64,000 nt of DNA from Mycoavidus cysteinexigens. GTDB lineage: Bacteria > Pseudomonadota > Gammaproteobacteria > Burkholderiales > Burkholderiaceae. Positions 33,532 through 42,138 of this stretch are shown piece after piece. Every line of letters begins with the position of its first letter. Position 1 is the first letter of the stretch. A program made the translations under genes and the position numbers. The notes beneath the pieces were generated by a model that saw only the letters and a list, made by a program, of their open reading frames with translations, searched no databases and was not told the DNA's origin. The stretch is taken from assembly GCF_003966915.1 (NCBI RefSeq), contig NZ_AP018150.1:1798001-1862000 (forward strand), in the 5' to 3' direction.

Positions 33532-36500
33532 CTAAGCTGCACCACGCTGTATAAGCAAGGCTCTGTTTTGAGGGCTTAAATTACGAGCTTTTTCGATCAA
33601 TGCATCTGTAACAGTCAACGCCTCTTGCCGTGAAGCCCATTCTAATATGATTTGATCCATTCGGTTTCCGTTATGGTAGATGCGCCAAAGACGAACTGCC
33701 TTATCCGATCCCCCCGTAGCTAGTAGCGCAGCAGCCATATCCGACAAAGGTTGCCACGCAACGCTATGAACAGGTCCAACGAAACCTCGCAGTATAGTCA
33801 GGCAATCGCCAGAATGAACAGACCATGTTCTCACCGTACTATCCCAGCTTGCAGATGCTAGCCACTGACCATCGGTTGAAAACGTGACACTCCATACCTC
33901 ATCTTCATGCCCTACATAGGTACGCACTAAAGTGCGATCACCCCAAACATACCACAGCTTCACGGTACTATCGTCACTACCAGACGCCAACCACCGACCA
34001 TCGGCAGAAAACGCAACGCTATTCACGATACCTTCGTGCCCTATATAGGTGTGCACGAGAGAATGATCCTCCAAAACACTCCATAGCTTCACCGTGCTAT
34101 CCATACTTCCAGACGCTAACCATTGACCATCGACTGAAAACGCAACGCTCCTTACCTTATTCGTATGCCCTTTATAGGTGTGCGAGAGAGAGCGATCACC
34201 CAAAATACTCCACAGTTTTACTGTCCTATCATAACTTCCGGAAGCCAGCCACCGCCCATCAGCAGAAAACGCGACACTATTCACATCGCTCTCATGCCCT
34301 ACATAGGTATGCGCGAGAGAACGATCGCCCGAAATACCCCACAGCTTTATCGCACCATCAGCGCTTCCAGAAGCTAACCACTGACCATCAGCAAAAAATG
34401 CGACGCTCCTCACCCTATCCCTGTGCCCAGCATACATATGCACGAGAGAGCAAACACCCGAGACACTCCAAAGCCTTACCGTATTATCAAAACCTCCGGA
34501 TGCTAACCACTGACCATCAGCAGAAAACGCAACACTACTCACCGCTTTATTCCCATACTCAGCACGGATATGGACGAAAGAGTTAGCATCCAAAACAGTC
34601 CATAGCCTCACAGTATTATTATTACTTCCGGAAGCCAGCCACCGCCCATCAGCAGAAAACGCGACACTATTCACACCGCTCTCATGCCCTGCATAGGTAT
34701 GCGCGAGAGAACGATCGCCCGAAATACTCCACAGCTTTATCGTCCTATCAGCGCTTCCAGAAGCTAACCACTGACCATCAGCAGAAAACGCGACACTATT
34801 CACATCGCTCTCATGCCCTGCATAGGTATGCGCGAGAGAACGATCGCCCGAAATACTCCACAGCTTTATCGTCCTATCAGCGCTTCCAGAAGCTAACCAC
34901 TGACCATCAGCAGAAAATGCAACGCTATACACCCCTTCCTCATGCCTAACATAGGTGTATAGGAGGATACGATCGCCCGAGACGCTCCAAAGCTTCACCG
35001 TATTGTCATCACCTCCAGACGCGAGCCACTGGCCATCGCTTAAGAACGCGACACTATTCACCCCATTCCTATGCCCGACATAAGTGTGCACAAGAGATCG
35101 ATTGCCCGAAATACTCCACAGCTTTATCGTACGATCAGCGCTTCCAGAAGCTAACCACTGACCATCAGCAGAAAATGCGACGCTCCTCACCCAACCCGTA
35201 TGTCCGACATAGGTATGGGCAAGATAGCGGTTACCCAATACATTCCAGAGCTTCATTGTATTATCCATACTTCCAGACGCTAGCCACCGACCGTCCGGAG
35301 AAAACGCAACACTATCCACCCAATATTCGTGCTCAGAATAAGTATGTACTTTTTCTAAATCCTCTGCCCCATAAAGCTGAATATCACTGCCTTCAGTCAC
35401 AGCAAACCAGCGTCCATCCAGCGAATAACAACAAGCCCGGACAGCATTCTTCACCTTTAAAGTTGGCCTTTCACCCAACTCCAATCCTTCCAGATCAGCT
35501 CCATTCAAATTGGCCCCTCTTAACCAAACCCCTTGCCCAATCACCTCTCTTAAATCTGCATCTTGAAACTGTGTATGGTCAAAAACCCCATAACTTAAAT
35601 TCGCCCCACGCACTCGTATCCCGTTGAAACCCTTGCCACTCAAAGCCACACCGGCTTTCACCAATAGAGTAAGGGCATTCGCCGCACCTCTCTCAAACTG
35701 AATTCCTTCTTTTCCTTTAGATTGCTCAACTACGTTTAAAAGCCGGCGTTCTAATTTCGTCTCTTGACGCACGCGTTCTGCTAAAAACTGCAGCACCGCC
35801 GGATCGTTCACGATATTTAATCTGTTGAACCACGAAGAAAATTCAATCTTGTCATGAACGTCAAGCTCTTCCCACAAAGCTCTCGCCACAAAATAATCCC
35901 TAAGTGACTTATGGATAAACCGATATTCTTTACCTGGAACACCTTGCTTGTTTTGACTCATCAACGGCGCATTTAAGCGCATAAGTTTCGTCTTTATATC
36001 AACATCACTTAATAAGTGTTTGCGCCAATCTGGCTCTACGCTCGCATTCGTTTGTCTCGCAGGGGCATAAGCTGAGGCTAAATACGTGGTCACCACTTCT
36101 CCAGCTTGATACATTTCGAGTGCCAGCCCTTTGCTAAAGCCCATTCCATGCTCAACAAAGCCCTCGCTCTCTAAACACTTGAACTCTTCCTTTTCTTTCG
36201 GATCAAGTTGAATGGCTGCCAAGCGCTGTTGCGAACGATCAAACCAACTCTTTACAAACTGGTCATAAATAACAAGCCGGGTCAGGCGCTGACCGTCTGC
36301 TTCGAGTTTCTCACTCAGCTCAGGTAACTCGCTTAAGGTTATTTTGAGTAAAAATGGATTACCCAGCAGTTCTTTCAATTCAGGATGTTTTAACGTTTCT
36401 TCATATTGTCCTTCATGCCACAGCCATTCTGGATGAACCTTTTTGTATTGTTCCACATATCGCTTTATCGTTTCATCCGAAAAAGGAGCTAATCGGCATT

Positions 36501-37347
36501 CCTGCAGAGCGGTACGTTTCCCGGGTGGGTGAAATTTGTATTGATAGTTCGAGCCCAAATACTCCGGCCGACTGCTAATAATGACTTTAGCTCCGCTCCA
36601 GTCATCTAGTTGATTATCTTTATAAAAACACCGGTGACGGTCCTCAAGTTCATCATAGCCATCCAAAATAAATATAAAACGATGCTTTTTCTGTAACTCT
36701 TCTATCTGCTCTCTTGAAAAGCCCTGACTTTCAAAAAACGTAGTGACTCGATTTTGATTTGAACTGTTCAGACTTGACAAGGCAATAAATACGGGAATAG
36801 GTATATTGGCTTGGGGTGTATAGGCTTCCCATAAGCTACGGGCCAGATAACGGTTAAACGTAGATTTTCCCGAACCCGCTTCCCCCAACAATAACAATAC
36901 TTTCTTATCCAACTCCAAAAAATCTCGAACTTTACCTTCTAAATCAAAGCTGGTTGAATCGTAAAGTTCCATCCCTTCAGGCGTTACATAATTCGCTAAA
37001 GCATCTTTGATTTCGTTATCTTTCTGCAGTCCATCTAAATACCTTTTCTGCAGCTTCTCGATCCCCATGTCCAAACTATCTAATGGGGTAATATTTGGCC
37101 GCAAGGTGATGCTTTGCAGTGGCTTAAGCGTTTCTGTTATCAACTTCGCATCTAAATCTGTTCCATGGAAATGTACTGTCACTTCGTGATTCGAACCACT
37201 CACTGGAATACTCACCAAGCCTGCGCTAATTTGCGTGACAGATGCCTCACCTGCATCATAGGCTGCACTAAATAAATCGGTCCGTGCTCGCATATTGGAT
37301 GAAGTCAAAGAAGATGGAAGGCTTTGATTTGAACCAATCGGCAACAT
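33532..37347 (-). CDS. NACHT-pentapeptide-WD40 protein C (bacterial NLR-like)
   Basis: 1271 residues. N-terminus MLPIGSNQSLPSSLTSS; motif QISAGLVSIPVSGSNHEVTV at about 39-58; Walker A GEAGSGKST (155-163); Walker B FIFILDGYDE (224-233); pentapeptide-like repeats near 585-650 (RGANLSYG, DADLREV, RGANLNGADLEG); then 14 WD40 repeats of intermediate similarity (SVAFSADGQWLASGSADRT recurring). Blades 5 and 6 are identical over most of their length, as is the DNA. C-terminal tail LSPQNRALLIQRGA. It lies between an Rz remnant and the prophage 2 integrase, on the integrase strand. Confidence 0.9.
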   Translation of the reverse strand: MLPIGSNQSLPSSLTSSNMRARTDLFSAAYDAGEASVTQISAGLVSIPVSGSNHEVTVHFHGTDLDAKLITETLKPLQSITLRPNITPLDSLDMGIEKLQKRYLDGLQKDNEIKDALANYVTPEGMELYDSTSFDLEGKVRDFLELDKKVLLLLGEAGSGKSTFNRYLARSLWEAYTPQANIPIPVFIALSSLNSSNQNRVTTFFESQGFSREQIEELQKKHRFIFILDGYDELEDRHRCFYKDNQLDDWSGAKVIISSRPEYLGSNYQYKFHPPGKRTALQECRLAPFSDETIKRYVEQYKKVHPEWLWHEGQYEETLKHPELKELLGNPFLLKITLSELPELSEKLEADGQRLTRLVIYDQFVKSWFDRSQQRLAAIQLDPKEKEEFKCLESEGFVEHGMGFSKGLALEMYQAGEVVTTYLASAYAPARQTNASVEPDWRKHLLSDVDIKTKLMRLNAPLMSQNKQGVPGKEYRFIHKSLRDYFVARALWEELDVHDKIEFSSWFNRLNIVNDPAVLQFLAERVRQETKLERRLLNVVEQSKGKEGIQFERGAANALTLLVKAGVALSGKGFNGIRVRGANLSYGVFDHTQFQDADLREVIGQGVWLRGANLNGADLEGLELGERPTLKVKNAVRACCYSLDGRWFAVTEGSDIQLYGAEDLEKVHTYSEHEYWVDSVAFSPDGRWLASGSMDNTMKLWNVLGNRYLAHTYVGHTGWVRSVAFSADGQWLASGSADRTIKLWSISGNRSLVHTYVGHRNGVNSVAFLSDGQWLASGGDDNTVKLWSVSGDRILLYTYVRHEEGVYSVAFSADGQWLASGSADRTIKLWSISGDRSLAHTYAGHESDVNSVAFSADGQWLASGSADRTIKLWSISGDRSLAHTYAGHESGVNSVAFSADGRWLASGSNNNTVRLWTVLDANSFVHIRAEYGNKAVSSVAFSADGQWLASGGFDNTVRLWSVSGVCSLVHMYAGHRDRVRSVAFFADGQWLASGSADGAIKLWGISGDRSLAHTYVGHESDVNSVAFSADGRWLASGSYDRTVKLWSILGDRSLSHTYKGHTNKVRSVAFSVDGQWLASGSMDSTVKLWSVLEDHSLVHTYIGHEGIVNSVAFSADGRWLASGSDDSTVKLWYVWGDRTLVRTYVGHEDEVWSVTFSTDGQWLASASWDSTVRTWSVHSGDCLTILRGFVGPVHSVAWQPLSDMAAALLATGGSDKAVRLWRIYHNGNRMDQIILEWASRQEALTVTDALIEKARNLSPQNRALLIQRGAA
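34677..34934 (-). repeat. Recent 129-bp tandem duplication in gene C WD40 region
   Basis: Two consecutive 129-bp units (starting at 34677 and 34806 on the plus strand) are identical for at least 110 bp, including silent sites. They encode adjacent blades. This shows that blade duplication or conversion is recent in gene C too. Confidence 0.8.
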
Positions 37348-37914
37348 GATACTTATTCTCTTCTAAGTATTCGCTCTCATTCGTATAAGCTGAGCTCTGC
37401 AAAGCTAGCCTTGAACTTGTCTTTCATGCCATGTGCCTCTGGCTGCTAGAACCACTGCAAAAGTACCCCATCCAGATCGTTGTGTCTGCCTATTCTTAAC
37501 AAATATTATTCATTATTCTGTTAACCGTCCTACTTAACAAATATAGGCCATAAACCTACATTCCGCTACCCATTCTCATTTTTCAATACATAAAAAACCT
37601 TTATCTATCAATGAGTTATATTTTTATTAAAAAAGTAGCAGCAGGTGGGATCCAATACGGGAATCAAGCTGTTAGGAGTGCAATATAGCAGCTCGCTAGC
37701 TTCAAGGACTTCAAAGTGACCTCAAAAGAATTTCAGTATAAATATAAAAGTTCTTATATATCAATAGGTTAAAAATTCTGCTTTTTGAAGGCAGGGGTAA
37801 GCATAAATCTCCTTTTTTTCGGGAAAGCTCAGCAATCTACCCTTGAGAGGATTTTGAAACTTGTCACTAACAACCGAGGATATAGGTTTTTTCTCTAATT
37901 TATGACGATCTCTA
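37348..37914. other. AT-rich intergenic region between NACHT C and integrase
   Basis: 567 bp without a convincing gene; a 65-codon minus frame at 37761-37958 overlaps the integrase end and looks spurious. It should hold the NACHT C promoter, and as the region abutting the integrase it is a candidate for attP-derived sequence, but I find no second tRNA-Ser 3' copy here. Confidence 0.5.
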
Positions 37915-38985
37915 TCATTTCGTCGGCTCCACTTTTTCACCCCGGCGATTCCGCACATAGTGCTCCGTCATCTTGATGCTCGTATGTCCCAGCTGCTTTT
38001 GCGCGCGCCGTATATCCCCCGATAACTCCGCTTTATCAGTTCCCGCTTTCGCTCTTAAATCTCGAAACTGATACTCTCCTGCACATAAGCCTGCCGCAGT
38101 CCGCGCTTGTGCAAACATCGCTTGCAGCGTTTTTAACGCAACGCGCTCTCCTAACTCATTTACCACCAAATCAAAATGCCCCGTGTTGTGCTCGGCTTTT
38201 CTCTTTAATATGCGTTCCAGCGTTTGCTTGAGATCTCCTGTGATCGCTATGCGCAGCTTCGTCTTCGTCTTGTTTTGCTGCACCAGCAGGCACCCTTCTT
38301 TGATATCCTGCTCCGTCATCTTTAAAATATCCGAGGGCCGCTGACCCGTCAGATACGCTAAATCCATTGCATCCCGCAGCGGTTGCCTCGCTTTCGCATA
38401 AATCGCTCCATATTCACTGTCTTCGATATAGACACTGCGCCCGTCTTCTCGATAGCCCTTGATCCCCAAACACGGATTCGGCTGATCCGTATAGCCCCAT
38501 TCCCTCGCCTTGTTCCAGATATGTGAGAATAACGACTTCTCCCGATTCGCCCTCACCTGCCCTTCGCTCCCATTGACGGCTTGGCCGGCCTCTTTCAGTT
38601 TTCTGACGGTCTCTTTCACGCGCCAATCTAAAAACTGACGAATATGGATCGGCTTGATCTCATCCATTAATGCCGGCGGATTATCAAAAAATTCCAGTAA
38701 TTTAACCAACTCCGCCAGATTGTCTTTCTGCGTGCGAGGCGCTTTCGTTGGGATCACATCCTGCCTATATCGTTGTGCCGCATGACGAAACGTCACCCTG
38801 ACTCGATCCTCCAACTGGTTTTGACTATCCAGCTCACTCCACTTTTGCAGCGCTTCTAGATAATCTGGCCCCAGCGCAATCTCCTGTCTCGAGGAATGGC
38901 CCGTGTCGTAGTAATAATAGGTTTGCCCGCTACGCTGTACCCTCGCTCGCATCCGCGGCGGTAAATTAGACGCGGATTGGCTCAT
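37915..38985 (-). CDS. int: Tyrosine-recombinase phage integrase
   Basis: 356 residues. N-terminal arm-binding and core-binding domains are followed by the catalytic domain with Arg216 (TGQRPSD), Lys near 241-243, box II QFRDLRAK (Arg311, where the usual His of HxxR is Arg308), His334 (QLGHTS) and the nucleophile Tyr343 (EHYVRN). It integrates and excises prophage 2. It overlaps the excisionase-like gene. The His-to-Arg change is seen in several phage integrase subfamilies and need not abolish activity. Confidence 0.92.
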   Translation of the reverse strand: MSQSASNLPPRMRARVQRSGQTYYYYDTGHSSRQEIALGPDYLEALQKWSELDSQNQLEDRVRVTFRHAAQRYRQDVIPTKAPRTQKDNLAELVKLLEFFDNPPALMDEIKPIHIRQFLDWRVKETVRKLKEAGQAVNGSEGQVRANREKSLFSHIWNKAREWGYTDQPNPCLGIKGYREDGRSVYIEDSEYGAIYAKARQPLRDAMDLAYLTGQRPSDILKMTEQDIKEGCLLVQQNKTKTKLRIAITGDLKQTLERILKRKAEHNTGHFDLVVNELGERVALKTLQAMFAQARTAAGLCAGEYQFRDLRAKAGTDKAELSGDIRRAQKQLGHTSIKMTEHYVRNRRGEKVEPTK

Positions 38986-39244
38986 CTTTTACCTGGATCG
39001 CTAACTTCGGTTGCCAACTTTTCGCTTTCACTTCTTCTGACCGACCCTCTACCGCGGCACGCGTCACAATCGGCCGACCTCGCTGGTTCATAAAAAATAC
39101 GATCTCCTGCTCTTTTAAATAGGCTTCCTGCCTTTCGTATTTACTCGCCTTGCGGGCATACGCCGTCCCCGCTTCCAGCGTCTTGCCTCGCCGGATCCCC
39201 GTCAGCTCATCCACTTGCGCTTCGGTCAAAAAAACTTCACTCAT
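38966..39244 (-). CDS. DUF4224 excisionase-like protein
   Basis: 92 residues from the ATG at 39244, with GAGGAG just upstream; a GTG two codons earlier is possible. The opening SEVFLTEAQVDELTGI and the motif VFFMNQRGRPIVTRAAVEG match DUF4224, a small winged-helix family next to integrases that probably acts as recombination directionality factor. It overlaps int by 20 nt. Confidence 0.82.
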   Translation of the reverse strand: MSEVFLTEAQVDELTGIRRGKTLEAGTAYARKASKYERQEAYLKEQEIVFFMNQRGRPIVTRAAVEGRSEEVKAKSWQPKLAIQVKDEPIRV

Positions 39245-39253
39245 TTCCACTCC

Positions 39254-39556
39254 TCAGCATAGGCTGGAGCGTTGAGCGGACTCTTCTTCAGAAACCCAAA
39301 ATTGAGGTTCCAAATCGCATCCCACCTCAAATACTCCGAGGCTTGTCCCATCCTCTTTGAAGATTTGAATTGAAATAGATTCATTCCATTCCCAAGTTCC
39401 CTCACTTTCTGAGTAATAATTCCCTGCCACCTCTCTGGCTACATACTCGGCATCCTCTTCACCCCAACTTGACTCTAAACAATCCGCATCTTCAAATCCC
39501 CAACGTTTATCCACAATATATTTATACGTCGTCATCTCTTTTCTCCATTCATTCAT
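39254..39556 (-). CDS. Small acidic phage protein, paralogue of the 39796-40122 gene
   Basis: 100 residues (or 93 from the ATG at 39535). It is acidic and Trp/Glu-rich with IQIFKEDGTSLGVFEV, closely matching VIEVFKEDGLSLGVFGV of the neighbour at 39796-40122. I recognise no named family. The pair looks like a tandem duplication of a small early gene. It lies just upstream of the excisionase-like gene in the same operon. Confidence 0.65.
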   Translation of the reverse strand: MNEWRKEMTTYKYIVDKRWGFEDADCLESSWGEEDAEYVAREVAGNYYSESEGTWEWNESISIQIFKEDGTSLGVFEVGCDLEPQFWVSEEESAQRSSLC

Positions 39557-39599
39557 GGGGTTTTACTGCTTACCGTTGGCATTTGCATGAAGCCAGGTT

Positions 39600-39803
39600 T
39601 CATACGTCATTCCATTGTTCGTCCGTCAGCTCGGAGCGTGGATCAACATAGCCGTCCACACGGCAGCGCTGTTGGGGCAGCAAAATCGATGCGGGGGCGC
39701 GGGGCCGCACCTCCGCGCAGCGCGGACAATCAACCCCGTACTTCGCACGCCGCGCATTCCTGTCATCCCTCATCGCTCTGAAATCTTCACCCATATCACC
39801 CAT
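39600..39803 (-). CDS. Small zinc-finger-like phage protein
   Basis: 67 residues: MGDMGEDFRAMRDDRN, then CPRCAEVRPRA, and QQRCRVDGYVDPR. The CPRC pair with a later Cys suggests a small metal-binding module. Similar proteins beginning MGDMG..F.AMR are common in phage early regions of Burkholderia-type hosts. Its start overlaps the end of the upstream gene by 8 nt. Confidence 0.7.
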   Translation of the reverse strand: MGDMGEDFRAMRDDRNARRAKYGVDCPRCAEVRPRAPASILLPQQRCRVDGYVDPRSELTDEQWNDV

Positions 39804-40122
39804 GTGACCTCTCCGTCTGGTTCGTTGAATCTACGCTTTTATTTTTTGGATAAATACTAAAATGGATTATCCGTTTTTTATAAACTCCAAAAACACCTAG
39901 ACTTAAACCATCCTCTTTAAACACTTCAATAACCATTTCACCCTTTCCACTATCCGCCCACCAAAAACTCTCCGAATCAATATGCTCCGCTGCTGCTCGC
40001 ACTAAATCTTCAACCTCATCTTCATCTAGCTTCGATTCAAAACCATATCCATCTTCAAATCGTTCGCCATAGTTCAGCACCGCATATCTATAACGCTTTG
40101 CACTTTCTTGGCTCTTCATCAT
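39796..40122 (-). CDS. Small acidic phage protein
   Basis: 108 residues, acidic in the middle (ESKLDEDEVEDLVRAAAEHIDSE, quoted in part) with the core VIEVFKEDGLSLGVFGV that it shares with the 39254-39556 protein. Function unknown. It lies directly downstream of the transporter gene (14 nt). Confidence 0.65.
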   Translation of the reverse strand: MMKSQESAKRYRYAVLNYGERFEDGYGFESKLDEDEVEDLVRAAAEHIDSESFWWADSGKGEMVIEVFKEDGLSLGVFGVYKKRIIHFSIYPKNKSVDSTNQTERSHG

Positions 40123-40136
40123 GACTTTTCTTTAAA

Positions 40137-41450
40137 TTAATTTTGGTAAACGCTAAACATCATCAGCGCAATCACTATCGTGAGCGCTCCGCCTATCCTT
40201 GTCGCCAACTGCGCAAACGGCATCAAATGCATCCGATGCGCTGAGGTCAAAATCGCCATATCCCCCACGCTGCCCATCCCGCTATGGCAAACATTAATAA
40301 GCGCGCTCTCTATCGGATTTAATCCGGCCCAACGACCTACAATCAGACCGACCAGCGCCAACGTCAGCACGGTCACAAAAATCGTAATGCAATACGCCGG
40401 CGTTAAAACCGAAAGTAAGACTTGCCAAGGCGTTAAGGTCAGTCCGAGCACAAACAGAACCGGATACGCCGCCGCTTTGGTAAAAAAGTGGTGCAACAGA
40501 TACGCCCCTTCTTCCAGTCTGGGTGAAAGCGTCATCGTGAGTTTGATCAGGACCGCCAGGCCCAGCATCACCAACGGCGCAGGCCAACCCGTTAACTGAT
40601 GCACCAAAACCCCCACCATATAGAGGCTTAGAGCCAACATTCCCACTGAGGCCAGCGATTCCATCAAGGCGGCAGGCGTTGAATCGGTGGGTCGGCTTTT
40701 TAAATGCCCTGTGGATAGCTTTTGACCCATTTGACTCAGGTCTGAATTAATCTGCCCCAATCGATGCAGCACCCCCGCGCACGCCACCGCCGTCAAATTC
40801 CCCAGCACGATTGGCGGCATCACTTGAGCAAACAACTCTGGCTGGGACGTTTGTAAAATCGCCGCATAGCCCAAGGTCAGCGGAATCGCCCCCTCGCCCA
40901 GGCCACCCACCATAATCGGAATTACGATAAAGAAGAAGGTGTAGTGTGCGCTTAGTCCCAGCGCCATCCCTGTCAGGGTGCCGACGATCGCCGCAGCGAT
41001 AGAACCAGCCGCCAGTGGCACGAAGAGTTTCACGAAACCTTTAATCAAAAGACTCCGTTCCATACTCAAAATACCGCCCACCACCACCGCAGCCGTAAAC
41101 AGATACAGGATATTCGTGTTCTCCCAAAATTCCCGTATCGAGCTTTCCAGCTCCATCGGCATGAGCTCGCTATACACGCAGTACGATGGCAAGAGCACCG
41201 TCACCATCACGGAGCCGCCCAAGTACCGTAGAATCGGTATCTGTTTGCCGATCTCGGCGCAACTAAACCCCAAAACCGCCACCACCGCCAACATCACCGA
41301 GAGTTCTCCTGGCATCTCACCCAGTGCGATAAAGCTCAGTAAACATAACCACATCAGTCCAAACACCGGTAACGGAATCATCCCAATTCGGGTGGGTATT
41401 GAACTGAGCCAGTTTCTTAATCGTTTGGCATAATGAAATAAGGGTTGCAT
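40137..41450 (-). CDS. 2-hydroxycarboxylate transporter (CitS/CimH-type)
   Basis: 437 residues with about 11 membrane segments. Family motifs are present: GGLGEGAIPLTLGYA (first re-entrant loop region) and CHSGMGSVGDMAIL (second), and the conserved Arg in TRIGG near the C-terminus. The 2HCT family carries citrate, malate or lactate across the inner membrane, mostly as Na+- or H+-coupled symport or exchange. A GGAGG site precedes the ATG by seven bases. It is embedded between phage genes on the same strand, which makes it a probable lysogenic-conversion gene. Substrate cannot be decided from sequence alone. Confidence 0.88.
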   Translation of the reverse strand: MQPLFHYAKRLRNWLSSIPTRIGMIPLPVFGLMWLCLLSFIALGEMPGELSVMLAVVAVLGFSCAEIGKQIPILRYLGGSVMVTVLLPSYCVYSELMPMELESSIREFWENTNILYLFTAAVVVGGILSMERSLLIKGFVKLFVPLAAGSIAAAIVGTLTGMALGLSAHYTFFFIVIPIMVGGLGEGAIPLTLGYAAILQTSQPELFAQVMPPIVLGNLTAVACAGVLHRLGQINSDLSQMGQKLSTGHLKSRPTDSTPAALMESLASVGMLALSLYMVGVLVHQLTGWPAPLVMLGLAVLIKLTMTLSPRLEEGAYLLHHFFTKAAAYPVLFVLGLTLTPWQVLLSVLTPAYCITIFVTVLTLALVGLIVGRWAGLNPIESALINVCHSGMGSVGDMAILTSAHRMHLMPFAQLATRIGGALTIVIALMMFSVYQN

Positions 41451-41490
41451 GATTCAGCCTCCAAGTGCTCATCGAGCCTGTGTGACAGCT

Positions 41491-42111
41491 TTAGAATTGA
41501 ATATCGTCGTCTATATCGCTCAACGGACTCGGGGCCGTCGCATATGACTCACGACTGAATGGAATGTTGCTTTTTTTAAGCGGGCGATGCTTGAGCATTT
41601 TCGATAATTCCTTCAGTTGCTCCGCTTCTCTTGTTTGGTCCAAGATCTCTGAGGCCATTCGCTTCGTGCTTGTGCAGAAAAATCCCACCGGCGCTACCCT
41701 GATTCCAATTCCGCCATCCCGCTTTTCATATTCTTCGGTGTCTAACAGCACCCCAATTTCTTTATCCAATAACGCTTTAAAAACCTGGACGCGCTTATTC
41801 ACCATCTCATTCTCCTCCCACTTCCTGATCGCCCCTGGCTCCGATTCCAACTTTTCAAGCCCCAAACACACCATCAGCGCATTCAGATACCGATAGCCAT
41901 ACAGCTCTTTTTTATCTATATCCAACGTCCACAACGTAAAATATGCCCTCGCCTTGTTCTCCGTTTCAAACACCAACTCGATACCCCGAGTTTTATGCGG
42001 ACTCTTCACCTCTACCGCCTGCATAAACTGCCCCTCATACACCCCTGGCGCTGTGATACGGCTGCTGCGCTGTTCCGCTAGCCGCGCGGCTTCTATATTT
42101 AACGAATACAT
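41491..42111 (-). CDS. Putative phage single-stranded DNA-binding protein with SSB-type tail
   Basis: 206 residues. The body (IELVFETENKARAYFTLWTL, then YGYRYLNALMVCLGL) resembles phage proteins placed with recombinases, and the extreme C-terminus is acidic and ends DIDDDIQF, very like the DDDIPF tip of bacterial SSB that recruits repair enzymes. An ssDNA-binding or SSB-interaction-mimic role is inferred from tail and operon. It lies directly after the SbcC-like ATPase gene. Confidence 0.6.
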   Translation of the reverse strand: MYSLNIEAARLAEQRSSRITAPGVYEGQFMQAVEVKSPHKTRGIELVFETENKARAYFTLWTLDIDKKELYGYRYLNALMVCLGLEKLESEPGAIRKWEENEMVNKRVQVFKALLDKEIGVLLDTEEYEKRDGGIGIRVAPVGFFCTSTKRMASEILDQTREAEQLKELSKMLKHRPLKKSNIPFSRESYATAPSPLSDIDDDIQF

Positions 42112-42138
42112 ACCTTTCCTTATTTGTGTGGACTTGAC

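Noticed and set aside
37761-37958. 65-codon minus-strand frame overlapping the integrase end
   Set aside because: No homologue pattern, no ribosome-binding site, and it lies over the integrase C-terminus.
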